Of a stretch of DNA of 64,000 nucleotides, positions 17,842 to 26,369 are shown one piece after another. Both the position numbers and the translations under genes were made by a program. The notes beneath the pieces are model-generated. The model saw nothing but the letters and a program-made list of their open reading frames with translations, had not been told where the DNA came from and searched no databases. This DNA is from DAMCZI01 sp032095175 (GTDB taxonomy: Bacteria > Bacillota > Clostridia > Clostridiales > Caloramatoraceae): assembly GCA_032095175.1 (NCBI GenBank), contig DAMCZI010000010.1:1-64000 (forward strand). The letters are read 5' to 3'. Each line of letters starts with the position of its first letter. The stretch's first letter is position 1.

Positions 17842-18933
17842 ATGAAATATGTATTTAAATTGTCTTTTCTGGCATTTATAATCATTAATATTGTTCAAGG
17901 TCCAAAGGTTCATTCATCCGATGTCGCAATAATTCTAGCGCTTCTTGCATCTAATATCTTTAGAGAAAAATATAATAATTCAAAGTATTTGATTTTTGCT
18001 GAGACTGTGACTATAACAATTGCAAGCTATATTAATAAAAAATATGCTTTTTTCTATGGAGTTACAGTTTTTGATGTGATCTATTGTGATATGAAATGGG
18101 GACTAATTGTTCCTTTTACACTTGGCAGCTACTTTTTTAAAAATGATATATCTGAATATCTTTTCATGCTTGGAATTTCAACAGTTTTTTCAATCACCTA
18201 TAAAAAATATGAAAAAAATGATAAGTTATTTAAGGAGATATATGATAGTGAAAGAAGACATATATATGAGCTTGAGTCACTAAAGGAAGGGATTATTAAA
18301 TCTTCAAGGGAAACTGCTAAAATGGCTGAAATAAAGGAAAGAAACAGAATTGCAGTTGAAATACATGATACGATTGGACATAAAACAGCAGGAATACTTA
18401 TGCAGCTTCAAGCAGCATATAAAGTACACAATAAAGATGAAAAAAAATCTATGGAGCTTATTAAAAAATCTATTGATGACCTTTCAAGCTCCCTTGAAAT
18501 AATCAGAGATACAGTTCATAATATTAAATCCGATGAGAATTTTGGAATTGAACATCTAAAAGGCATTATAAACAGCTTTAAATTCTGTGATATAGATTTT
18601 AAGTATAGAGGTAATTTGAACTTAATTTCTGCAGATTATATGCAAATAATAATCTCAAATATTAAAGAAGCACTAACAAATGCATATAAGTATTCAAATG
18701 CAACTAAAATTAATATAGAAATGGAGATTAATGGTTGTATAACAAGACTTTATATAAAAGATAACGGAATAGGCTGTAGCAATATAAAAAAGGGGCTTGG
18801 AATAAAAGGTATGGAGGAAAGAATAAAAAATACAGGGGGAAGTATATCCATAGACTCAAAGGATGGCTTTATGATCACATGTATTCTCCCAATGGGGAAT
18901 GGAGGTAATAATATTGAAGGTACTTGTAGCTGA
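17842..18933 (+). CDS. Sensor histidine kinase, NarL/DesK-type (HisKA_3)
   Basis: A 363-residue membrane sensor. Residues 1-120 have about five hydrophobic segments with no large outside loop. A coiled linker follows, then the HisKA_3 box ERNRIAVEIHDTIGH with phospho-acceptor His175, and the ATPase N-box (IKEALTNAYKYSNA) and G-box (DNGIGCSNIKKGLGIKGMEER, split by a short linker). It partners with the response regulator whose gene overlaps its end. Close linkage to the ABC-2 operon suggests it controls that exporter. Confidence 0.92.
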   Translation: MKYVFKLSFLAFIIINIVQGPKVHSSDVAIILALLASNIFREKYNNSKYLIFAETVTITIASYINKKYAFFYGVTVFDVIYCDMKWGLIVPFTLGSYFFKNDISEYLFMLGISTVFSITYKKYEKNDKLFKEIYDSERRHIYELESLKEGIIKSSRETAKMAEIKERNRIAVEIHDTIGHKTAGILMQLQAAYKVHNKDEKKSMELIKKSIDDLSSSLEIIRDTVHNIKSDENFGIEHLKGIINSFKFCDIDFKYRGNLNLISADYMQIIISNIKEALTNAYKYSNATKINIEMEINGCITRLYIKDNGIGCSNIKKGLGIKGMEERIKNTGGSISIDSKDGFMITCILPMGNGGNNIEGTCS

Positions 18934-19540
18934 TGATGATGGACTAATAAGAGAAAGCTTAAAATTAATTCTTGAACTTGAAGATGACATTGAAGTTGTA
19001 GGGACAGCGGAAACAGGAAAACAAGCATTTGAAATGTGTGGAAAATTAAGGCCAGATATAGTCCTTATGGATATAAGAATGCCAGTAATGGATGGAGTTT
19101 TAGGTACGAAGCTTATAAAGCAAGCATACGAGAATATTAAGGTTATAATACTTACAACCTTTAGAGATGATGAGTTTATAAAAGAAGCAATAAAAAATGG
19201 AGCAGAAGGCTATATACTTAAAAATCAATCCTCTGACAGCATCATAGAAAGTATAAGAGCAGTTAATCGTGGTAATTCAGTATTCCAAAGAGATATTGCC
19301 AATGTTATTTCATCTATGATTAAGGATGGAGGAAAAAAGAACCCAAAGGATTATGAGATTACAGACAGGGAATTTGAAATATTAAAATACATTGGAGAGG
19401 GGTTATCTAACAAGGAGATATCTCAAAAGCTTTATTTAAGTGAAGGCACAGTTAGAAACTATGTTACAGAATTACTTGAAAAGCTTTGCTTAAGGGATAG
19501 AACACAGCTTGCTATATTTTATGTAAAAAATTTTGAATGA
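18914..19540 (+). CDS. Response regulator, NarL/FixJ family
   Basis: 208 residues. The receiver domain has the acidic pair (ADDD), phospho-acceptor Asp53 in LMDIRMPVMDG, the conserved TT and K (LTTF, GYILKN). A C-terminal LuxR-type HTH is seen in TDREFEILKYIGEGLSNKEI and LYLSEGTVRNYV. I chose TTG at 18914, 8 bp after GGAGG; the upstream ATG at 18899 overlaps the ribosome site itself. The gene overlaps the kinase gene by 20 bp. Confidence 0.92.
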   Translation: MKVLVADDDGLIRESLKLILELEDDIEVVGTAETGKQAFEMCGKLRPDIVLMDIRMPVMDGVLGTKLIKQAYENIKVIILTTFRDDEFIKEAIKNGAEGYILKNQSSDSIIESIRAVNRGNSVFQRDIANVISSMIKDGGKKNPKDYEITDREFEILKYIGEGLSNKEISQKLYLSEGTVRNYVTELLEKLCLRDRTQLAIFYVKNFE

Positions 19541-19631
19541 AGTTACGGTTTCAATGTAACAAGGAGTTTCTAGCTTATAATGGTATCTTAAATTAAGAGG
19601 ATGCATAAAATATTTTAGTACTAAATTATTC

Positions 19632-19660
19632 TTGACATAATATAGAAATGTTAGTATACT
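19632..19660 (+). promoter_or_regulatory. Promoter of the riboswitch-MFS transcript
   Basis: TTGACA, 17-bp spacer, TATACT: near-consensus. The -10 box lies inside a perfect palindrome (19650-19666). Confidence 0.75.
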
Positions 19661-19666
19661 ACTAAC
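19650..19666. promoter_or_regulatory. Palindromic operator candidate over the -10 box
   Basis: GTTAGTA-TAC-TACTAAC, perfect 7-bp arms with a 3-bp centre. The size and position suit a TetR-, MarR- or MerR-type dimer blocking the promoter. No such regulator is encoded next to it. Confidence 0.5.
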
Positions 19667-19675
19667 AATATATAA

Positions 19676-19807
19676 AAGGGAGTGCACCTAGGGTTCCGGC
19701 GATTTTGTGTCAGGTCCGAGCGGTGCAGGCAGCTGCTACACTTTTGGGATAAAAGCCCAAAGGACGAGTCTCTTGTAGATTTCATCCTTTGAGCTTTTTT
19801 ATTTTTT
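19676..19807 (+). promoter_or_regulatory. ykkC-class riboswitch, guanidine-I-like, with terminator
   Basis: The aptamer has the hallmark segments CTAGGGTTCCG, AGGTCCGAG and GGGATAAAAGCCCA, with a closing helix GCACC/GGTGC. The expression platform is a hairpin formed by AAAGGACGAG and ATCCTTTGAG followed by a T-run (19758-19807). Guanidine-I members turn on exporters; related ykkC subtypes sense ppGpp, PRPP or nucleotides. The downstream MFS gene fits export. I favour guanidine, but the subtype cannot be proven by eye. Confidence 0.78.
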
Positions 19808-19830
19808 ATTATTTTTTAGGAGTGGGTAAT

Positions 19831-21042
19831 ATGGGAGGCAAGGATTTTAAGAAAAACATTTTTGTTTATTATCTCTACACAATTTTTTCAAACCTATTGA
19901 TTTTAGGTCCAATAATCATTATTTACTATGAAGCAAAGGGACTAAATTTTACACAAATAATGCTTCTGGGCTCTATTTCATCTATATGTATAGTTCTTTT
20001 TGAAGTACCAACAGGAGCTGTTGCGGATAAGATAGGAAGAAAACTAAGTTTGATAATAGGGGCGGCACTCTGGGGTGTAAGTCTTACGATATACGTATTT
20101 GGAAGAAGCTTTTACTCCTTTGGGCTTGCAGAGGTTGTATTCGCACTTGGAGGAACATTTATGTCTGGAGCAGAAACAGCTCTTCTATATGATTCACTTA
20201 AGGCAAATGGAATGGAGAGTGATTTTCAAAGGATAGAGGGAAGAGCAAAATCATACAGCTTTTATGCTCAGGCAATTGGCTCTGTTGCAGCGGGATTTCT
20301 TTATAAGATTAACATAGAGCTTCCAATGATTGTTTCTGTATTTTTTATGCTTGTAACAATGACAGTAACAATGGGCTTTAAGGAACCGCCTATAGAGGAT
20401 AAGAAGGGTGAATATGGAGAGAGTTATTTAAAACAGATAATAGATAGTGGGAAATATATATTAGGCCATGAAAAGGTTAAAGCAATAATATTCTATTCAA
20501 TGGTGTTCTATATATTTTACAGAGGCGGCTTTTTCATGTTTCAGCCCTACTTTAAGGAGGTAAGCATACCTGTTGAGTACTATGGTGTAATATTTTTTAT
20601 ATTCAACATAGTTGCAGGTATTACAGCAAAAAATTGTCACAAGGTCATGGAAAAAACAAAGGGTAAAACACTTATGTTTCTTTCATCCTTAATGATAGTA
20701 TCCTTCTTTGCATTAGGCATCACCAAGATATGGATAGGTTTTATAGCAATATTCCTTCAACAGATGGCAAGAGGACTCTATGGTCCAACAACAACAAAGT
20801 ATTTGAACAAAAACATTCCATCAGATAAGAGGGCAACTATTCTCTCCTTCTTCAGCCTTCTTACTAACCTGGCAGGTGCTGCAGCCTTTCCACTGTTTGG
20901 TATACTAAAGGATTCAACAAATATTTTCAATACCCACCTTGTTCTTGCGGCATCTATGCTGGCATTGACCATATTAACGTTAAAGTATATGAAAACAAGG
21001 CTAGGTGTAAAAAAACAGGATGAGGAAAGTACAGTGTGTTGA
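19831..21042 (+). CDS. MFS transporter
   Basis: 403 residues and about twelve membrane segments. The MFS signature between helices 2 and 3 is GAVADKIGRKLSLI. The start at 19831 follows TAGGAGTGG; a frame from 19789 would begin inside the riboswitch terminator. Expression should depend on the riboswitch and possibly on the palindrome at its promoter. If the RNA senses guanidine, this would be an MFS guanidine or multidrug exporter rather than the common SMR type. Confidence 0.88.
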   Translation: MGGKDFKKNIFVYYLYTIFSNLLILGPIIIIYYEAKGLNFTQIMLLGSISSICIVLFEVPTGAVADKIGRKLSLIIGAALWGVSLTIYVFGRSFYSFGLAEVVFALGGTFMSGAETALLYDSLKANGMESDFQRIEGRAKSYSFYAQAIGSVAAGFLYKINIELPMIVSVFFMLVTMTVTMGFKEPPIEDKKGEYGESYLKQIIDSGKYILGHEKVKAIIFYSMVFYIFYRGGFFMFQPYFKEVSIPVEYYGVIFFIFNIVAGITAKNCHKVMEKTKGKTLMFLSSLMIVSFFALGITKIWIGFIAIFLQQMARGLYGPTTTKYLNKNIPSDKRATILSFFSLLTNLAGAAAFPLFGILKDSTNIFNTHLVLAASMLALTILTLKYMKTRLGVKKQDEESTVC

Positions 21043-21071
21043 TTTTGGGAAGATGGGAAGCAAATTTGTTT

Positions 21072-21123
21072 GTGGCAAGTGACAAGTTAGGAAGGTAAAT
21101 CTTTATAACTTGTCACTTACCAC
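21072..21123. terminator. Hairpin after the MFS gene
   Basis: GTGGCAAGTGACAAGTTA and its near complement form a stem of about 18 bp around a 16-base loop. The arm resembles part of the large repeat at 17667-17756. It lies between converging genes; no long T-run. Confidence 0.5.
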
Positions 21124-21314
21124 TTGTAGTTGGTCACAATAAATTCATAGGCATTTTTTAATATGATAATGGACATGGAGAGTTCTGTTAATTTTTAAAT
21201 ATCAGCCTTAATGATTATTATTAAGTCATAGACTCATTGATGCATCTGAGGGCATTCTCTAGTCTCTCCTTTTAGAATAGAAGGATTTATTTAAATATAC
21301 AAGGTGTATCACAT

Positions 21315-23003
21315 TTACATATTATTTGGTGTATATAAATCATAAAAATAACCTTGAAGAGACATTAGGTCGCTAAATTTGCCACTCTCAACAATCTCAC
21401 CATTATCTAAAACAATAATCTTATCACATCCCTTTAAAAGTGGTTCGGAAAATCTATGGCTAACTATTATTAGTGTGATATTTGGAATACTAAGTAGTGT
21501 GTTTTCTATTTTAAGGGAGGTATCATTGTCAAGGGAAGCAGTGGCTTCGTCTAGAACTAAAATAGGAGTATTTCTGATTAGTGATCTTGCCATTGATATT
21601 CTTTGCTTTTCTCCACCAGAAACATTACAACCATTTTCTCTTATATTTGAATTCTCTTTGCTTTCAAGGGAGTTAATAAACTCCGAAAGGCCAGACTTAA
21701 AAACTGCCCTGTCAAAGTCATCATTGGGATAATCCTCAAAGAGTGTGATATTATCCCTTATTGAAGAATCAAAAATAAAAATATCCTGCTGCATCGTAGA
21801 GATTAGTCTATATAGACTTGAGGAGGAGATATCCTTAATGTTTAGACCATCAATTAAAATATCCCCATCAAAGTCATCATAGTACCTGAGAAGCAGCTTT
21901 AATAGAGTAGATTTTCCACTACCACTTTTCCCAACAATTAAAAGCTTTTCACCTTTATTTATCTTAAAGGAAATATTCTTTAATGCCTCTTTTTTTCCAC
22001 CATATAGAAAACTAACTTCTTTAAATTCAATAGAGTTATCAAAAGAATTTTTTAATAAACCCATATCCCCTGTGGTTTTTTCATCTAAAATACCTATAAC
22101 CTTTTTAATTATCAGCTTTGTAGATCTTAAGCTTCCAATAATATAAGAAATATTTTTAACAGGAGCATTAATAAATTCCATAAGCTGAATAGCAGCAACA
22201 AAGGTTCCTACTGTGGTTTTATCATTAATAAGAAGAAGGGTACCTATTCCAAGTGCAGAGAAATGTGCAGCATAGGAGAAAAGCTCAACTATCAAATTCA
22301 TATCAGCATTATTCTTAGAGACCTTGTATCTAGATATTTCAACAAAATTATTGATTTTACTAAACTTTGAAAAGATCCTTTCTTGGGAGTTATAGCTTTT
22401 AATAACCTCAAAGCCTGAAAGATAATCCTTTGCAGCTTTAATAAATGAACTTAAGCTATCTGAATAACTTTTTTTAAAACTTGAAAGTTTTTTGGTAAAA
22501 AGATAGGGTACAGCAACTGGTATCAAGCTAAGAGAAAGTATGGAAATTGCAATATAAATATTCAGTTTAAAAAGACCCAAGCTGGCTATTACAAAGGAGA
22601 ATAGTGCCTGAAGTATAAATATGATGTTTGAAAAATAGCATCTTTGAAGTATATCAACATCATTATTAATTATGGATATATAATTCCCAGTGTTTTCACT
22701 GCTAAAATCTTGTTTGTTTTTTAAAAGCAGCTTGTTAAACAAATCGTCTCTAAGGTTTGCTGTGTTATCCTTTATATACTTAGCTAAAAATATACTTTTA
22801 AAATAACCTGTTAAAACAATGAATATTATATAGATAAATGAAAACAATATTGCCCTTGGGAATTCATTTAGTCTTTTAGTTGTGCTAATATCAATTAAAT
22901 TCTTAATAACAAACGCAAAGCTTGTACAAAGGAATGAATCAATAAGGACAATTAAAACATTTGCTCCAAACAGAACCTTAGATTTTAAAATATATCGTAT
23001 CAT
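21315..23003 (-). CDS. ABC exporter of the RiPP-like cluster
   Basis: 562 residues, fused permease and ATPase. Six membrane helices are followed by an NBD with Walker A (GKSGSGKST), signature NVSGGEKQR, Walker B (PILVLDEATASLD) and H-loop (IIVSHR). There is no N-terminal C39 peptidase, so it does not obviously trim a leader itself. It begins 7 bp after the radical SAM gene and shares its transcript. By position it should export the modified peptide encoded at 24363-24479. Confidence 0.88.
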   Translation of the reverse strand: MIRYILKSKVLFGANVLIVLIDSFLCTSFAFVIKNLIDISTTKRLNEFPRAILFSFIYIIFIVLTGYFKSIFLAKYIKDNTANLRDDLFNKLLLKNKQDFSSENTGNYISIINNDVDILQRCYFSNIIFILQALFSFVIASLGLFKLNIYIAISILSLSLIPVAVPYLFTKKLSSFKKSYSDSLSSFIKAAKDYLSGFEVIKSYNSQERIFSKFSKINNFVEISRYKVSKNNADMNLIVELFSYAAHFSALGIGTLLLINDKTTVGTFVAAIQLMEFINAPVKNISYIIGSLRSTKLIIKKVIGILDEKTTGDMGLLKNSFDNSIEFKEVSFLYGGKKEALKNISFKINKGEKLLIVGKSGSGKSTLLKLLLRYYDDFDGDILIDGLNIKDISSSSLYRLISTMQQDIFIFDSSIRDNITLFEDYPNDDFDRAVFKSGLSEFINSLESKENSNIRENGCNVSGGEKQRISMARSLIRNTPILVLDEATASLDNDTSLKIENTLLSIPNITLIIVSHRFSEPLLKGCDKIIVLDNGEIVESGKFSDLMSLQGYFYDLYTPNNM

Positions 23004-23010
23004 AATAAAC

Positions 23011-24276
23011 CTAATTTCTTTTATTATCGCAGCAGTTATTTAAATAGTAGTTTTTTATCTGGGAACATACATCCATAATAGAGGAGTTTTTTTCTTTAAG
23101 AGCATCCTCCCAGCGTAAAAGCTGAGTTTTAAGATTATCCAGTGATATATTTTTAACTATATCTCCGATTTTCTGTTCTTTTAAATTTGCCAATGCAAAG
23201 AAACTGTCATCAAGGAATTCACAGGGCTTGATTATACCTTTCTCACTAACTGACCATGTGAAGAGCCCTGCTCCACAGCCAAAGCACTTGTAGCTTTCAG
23301 GAATTCCAACATTTTTTTCTTCATCCTTCCAAGTTTGGATTGAAAGCTTATTACAAAATTTTTCTGATAAAACATTTATCCTTTCCCTAATGAGCTCCTT
23401 AGACTCATCATAAATATACCATGTATCCCTAAGAGCAATACCCCTGCCAAAGGGTATGAATATTCCAAATCTAAGTGATTTGATACCAATACTATAGCAG
23501 AGCTCAGTAAAATCATTCATAGAATCAAGGTTAGTATTATTAAGAATGGTTGTTATTACAACAGGAACACCTTCCTTTATAAGTGCCAGAGCACCATTAA
23601 TAGTCCTGTCAAAGGAACCCTTTACCCCTGTTACCTTATCATGTTCCACTTTTATGTGTGAATACAAGGAGATCTGAACAGCCTTTACATCCTTAAAACA
23701 ACATGCATTTGATGAGTTTATTAATGTACCATTTGTGGTAATCCTTGTATCAAAATTTTCACTACAATATTTTAAAATAGGAAAAAATTTATCATGAAGC
23801 ATAGGCTCACCACCAGTTAGCTGAACTGCAATGGACTTTCCTTTTAAATATTCAAGTGTCTCCATTATAGTGTCATAATCCAAGAAATCATTATTTTCAA
23901 CTGAGCAGTTTTTAAAGCAGTGAACACACCTTTCATTGCATTTATTAGTAAGGCTAAGTGTAAATACAAGTGGTATCTTAGAACCTGCTTCGCCAGTACT
24001 TTTTAATTCAACTTTATGTATAGCATCACTTGAAAATATAAATTCTGGCTTGTCCTTAATAAAGGTAATAATAATATTTCTAATTTTATCATAATCATTA
24101 GAATCAATTTCCTTGGCAACCTCTAAGATAATATCATTAATTGTACAATCACCTGTTAGCTTTTGGATTAGATAGACCTCAACATCATTTAATACGAAGT
24201 TATTAACATTTGTAAATAAAACCCCATAATCATCAAAATAATGAAGTGAGCTATTTTCCAGAACATATGGATACAA
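23011..24276 (-). CDS. Radical SAM peptide maturase
   Basis: 421 residues. An N-terminal ~90-residue region resembles a PqqD-like precursor recognition domain (winged-helix pattern around residues 25-75). The radical SAM cluster motif is C113-x3-C117-x2-C120 (CNERCVHC), and later TGGEPM is the SAM-binding box. The C-terminal third has Cys pairs (CFGCGAG, KPCEF, DVCSQ, NNCC) suited to SPASM/twitch auxiliary clusters. TTG at 24276 follows AGGGGGTG. The layout fits thioether or other crosslinking of a small Cys-rich peptide; clostridial CcpM-type maturases are the nearest family I can name. Confidence 0.85.
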   Translation of the reverse strand: MYPYVLENSSLHYFDDYGVLFTNVNNFVLNDVEVYLIQKLTGDCTINDIILEVAKEIDSNDYDKIRNIIITFIKDKPEFIFSSDAIHKVELKSTGEAGSKIPLVFTLSLTNKCNERCVHCFKNCSVENNDFLDYDTIMETLEYLKGKSIAVQLTGGEPMLHDKFFPILKYCSENFDTRITTNGTLINSSNACCFKDVKAVQISLYSHIKVEHDKVTGVKGSFDRTINGALALIKEGVPVVITTILNNTNLDSMNDFTELCYSIGIKSLRFGIFIPFGRGIALRDTWYIYDESKELIRERINVLSEKFCNKLSIQTWKDEEKNVGIPESYKCFGCGAGLFTWSVSEKGIIKPCEFLDDSFFALANLKEQKIGDIVKNISLDNLKTQLLRWEDALKEKNSSIMDVCSQIKNYYLNNCCDNKRN

Positions 24277-24302
24277 GATAGCACCCCCTAATTTTTTTCA
24301 TG

Positions 24303-24342
24303 AATGTATTATCCAGCAGAATAAACTGCTGGATAATACATT
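24303..24342. repeat. Perfect hairpin between precursor gene and maturase gene
   Basis: Two perfect 17-bp arms (AATGTATTATCCAGCAG and complement) with a 6-base loop. On the minus transcript no T-run follows, so it may protect or process the precursor mRNA rather than end it fully. Confidence 0.65.
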
Positions 24343-24362
24343 TTACTGATATTTTACTTGTA

Positions 24363-24479
24363 TTATGGCTTCGGATACATTGGATATTCATAATCAAGAC
24401 ATACATAAACCCTATTTGGCATACATGCATATAAACAAACATTAGATGACTTGTAGCTGAAGAACTTTGACTTGCTCAT
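24363..24479 (-). CDS. 38-residue Cys/Tyr-rich precursor peptide (putative RiPP)
   Basis: A short gene with a strong ribosome site (GAAAGGAG, 8 bp before ATG). The product has a basic N-terminus (MSKSKFFSYKSS), three Cys at 15, 19 and 27, and a Tyr/Pro-rich tail (DYEYPMYPKP) with Tyr at 9, 17, 25, 30, 32 and 35. It ends 86 bp before the radical SAM gene on the same strand, with a hairpin between. Size, Cys content, neighbours and the very strong ribosome site all point to a modified peptide; similarity to clostridial Clo7bot-type Cys-rich peptides is possible but not shown. Confidence 0.75.
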   Translation of the reverse strand: MSKSKFFSYKSSNVCLYACMPNRVYVCLDYEYPMYPKP

Positions 24480-24509
24480 TAAAACAACTCCTTTCTTCAT
24501 AGAATGTTT

Positions 24510-24558
24510 GTTAACCTATTGCTAATACATACTATGGAAAAGATAATAAAAGGTTAAC
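24510..24558. promoter_or_regulatory. Paired GTTAACC/GGTTAAC sites upstream of the RiPP peptide
   Basis: GTTAACC (24510-24516) and GGTTAAC (24552-24558) form an inverted pair 35 bp apart in the region expected to hold the peptide promoter. They may be regulator half-sites. Confidence 0.3.
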
Positions 24559-24713
24559 TATACTTATTTTTATGAGAAGGGCTAAAAAGGTATGATAAAT
24601 TATTTATTTACAAAATGTTTTGAATTTTACTTATGTATTAAATAGAAATATGTTTTTTGTTTGATCATGGTATAATATGGATTATAATGATAAATGATAG
24701 GGGAGTGATAAAT

Positions 24714-25067
24714 ATGACCTTGGATGATGTAAGAAAATATTGTTTAAGCAAAAAAGGTGCAGAGGAAGATTTCCCTTTTGATGATAAGATTTTAGTTTTT
24801 AAGGTTGGTTCTAAAATGTTTTTATTAACTAATATCAAATCTTCTAATTTTGCTATTAGCTTAAAATGTGATCCGATTTTAGCAGTAGCTTTAAGAGGGG
24901 AATTTGATGCAATTAAACCTGGCTATCATCTTAATAAGAAACACTGGAATACTATTGAGATTGATGGAAGTATTCCAGAGAATAAGCTTTATAGTTTTAT
25001 AGATTTATCATATGATTTAGTATTTAAAGGGCTGAAGAAAGCAGAAAAAGAGAATATATTAAAATGA
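24714..25067 (+). CDS. MmcQ/YjbR family protein
   Basis: 117 residues of the CyaY-like YjbR fold. Family marks are the N-terminal VRKYCLSKKGAEEDFPF, the KMFLL and SLKCDP segments and the GYHLNKKHWNTI box. Function in this family is unsettled; DNA binding has been proposed. ATG at 24714 follows AGGGGA; the frame from 24657 overlaps the promoter. Its promoter region resembles that of the membrane protein at 4091. Confidence 0.88.
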   Translation: MTLDDVRKYCLSKKGAEEDFPFDDKILVFKVGSKMFLLTNIKSSNFAISLKCDPILAVALRGEFDAIKPGYHLNKKHWNTIEIDGSIPENKLYSFIDLSYDLVFKGLKKAEKENILK

Positions 25068-25174
25068 ATTAAAAATGATAGGTTTCTGATATTTGAGAAC
25101 CTAGCATTTATTGCCCTAATGTTATAAATCTTGTACTAAGGATAAATATAAATTACAAATGGAGGACAAGTATA

Positions 25175-25828
25175 ATGGAGAGCAAAGGCAATATTAAAAT
25201 ATTAAAACCGAAAATACCAATTGATTTATATGAATCTGATTTTTCAAAGGAAGAAATATCAGATAATTCCTCAATATCAACAGTTCTTTTTAAGGATGAT
25301 TATCTGGAAGATATAGAGGCTGAGCGTGTATGTTTTAACGAAATAGTATTTAGAAATGTAAAATTTATAAATGTAGCTCTTCAGCATGCCGAGCTTATGG
25401 ATGTAAGGTTTGAAAACTGTGATTTATCCAATGTTATTTTTAGAGAAGCTTCGATACATAGAGTTGAATTCATAAACTGCAAGCTTACGGGTATTAATTT
25501 TAATGAATCAACATTTAAAAATGTTGTATTTGATCAATGCAAAGGACAATATGCATTCTTTAGATTTTCAGATTGTAAGCAAGTTATGTTTAGCAATTGC
25601 CAGCTTCGAGCTTCTGATTTTCAAGAAAGTAAATTTCTAAAAGTAGGATTTAATAATACAGATTTAACCCAATGCCTGTTCTTTGGTACCAAGCTTACAG
25701 GAATGGATTTTTGTAGCTGTGAAATTGAAGGAATGGCAGCAAGAGTTGAAGATGTTAAGGGAGCCATAGTCTCACCAGCACAGGCTATTTGGCTTGCCAG
25801 TCTGCTTGGGATAATAATTAAAGGGTAG
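25175..25828 (+). CDS. Pentapeptide-repeat protein
   Basis: 217 residues. From about residue 50 to 190 the sequence follows the A(D/N)LxF pentad rhythm (FENCDLSNVIFREAS, FNNTDLTQCLF and similar), predicting a right-handed quadrilateral beta-helix like Qnr/MfpA. The final ~20 residues are hydrophobic (AQAIWLASLLGIII). Some relatives protect DNA gyrase from quinolones; that role cannot be assumed. GGAGGACAAG precedes the start. Confidence 0.87.
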   Translation: MESKGNIKILKPKIPIDLYESDFSKEEISDNSSISTVLFKDDYLEDIEAERVCFNEIVFRNVKFINVALQHAELMDVRFENCDLSNVIFREASIHRVEFINCKLTGINFNESTFKNVVFDQCKGQYAFFRFSDCKQVMFSNCQLRASDFQESKFLKVGFNNTDLTQCLFFGTKLTGMDFCSCEIEGMAARVEDVKGAIVSPAQAIWLASLLGIIIKG

Positions 25829-25880
25829 AAAAACGTACCAGGCACATTACATATGATATTTTAAGAAAGGGATGAACAGC

Positions 25881-26342
25881 TTGAAGATTGGAACATTATG
25901 CTATATAGAAAGTAATGATAAAATTTTACTTCTTCATCGTATAAAAAAGGAAAATGATGTTCATGAAGGTAAATGGATTGGGGTAGGTGGAAAAATTGAA
26001 AAGGGTGAAACGCCTGAAGAATGCATTATAAGAGAGGTTAAAGAAGAAACAGGCCTTACAATAAAAAATCCAACTTTAAAGGGAGTTATGACATTTCCGG
26101 ATTTTAGCGACGATGAAGACTCATATGTGTTTATATTTACTGCAAATGAATTTGAAGGAAAACTGATTGAATGCAATGAAGGGGAGCTTAAATGGATTGA
26201 TAGAGCTAAGGTTTTAGATATGCCAACCTGGGAAGGCGATTTAATTTTTCTTAAATGGCTCCTTGAAAACAGAAGCTTCTTTTCAGCAAAGTTTGTATAT
26301 GAGAATGGCAGCCTAAAGGAGCATGATGTGGTGTTTTACTAA
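25881..26342 (+). CDS. NUDIX hydrolase (MutT-like)
   Basis: 153 residues with a complete Nudix box at GKIEKGETPEECIIREVKEE (GX5EX7REVXEE, then TGL). It should hydrolyse an NDP-X bond, likely 8-oxo-dGTP or a related nucleotide, using Mg. I prefer TTG at 25881, 9 bp from AAAGGG; the ATG at 25872 touches the ribosome site. The CAGGCACATTACATATGATATT stretch before it (split here) resembles the terminator arm at 52.1 kb. Confidence 0.88.
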   Translation: MKIGTLCYIESNDKILLLHRIKKENDVHEGKWIGVGGKIEKGETPEECIIREVKEETGLTIKNPTLKGVMTFPDFSDDEDSYVFIFTANEFEGKLIECNEGELKWIDRAKVLDMPTWEGDLIFLKWLLENRSFFSAKFVYENGSLKEHDVVFY

Positions 26343-26369
26343 ATAGCGCTAACCTCTTTTGACACTTTA

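Noticed and set aside
21379..21732. 117-codon open frame on the plus strand inside the RiPP exporter gene
   Set aside because: It is the antisense of the conserved ATPase domain and has no ribosome site.
24251..24442. 63-codon minus-strand frame overlapping the RiPP precursor
   Set aside because: It is in a different frame from the precursor, has no ribosome site, and spans the hairpin; the 38-codon frame has the strong site and RiPP-like content.
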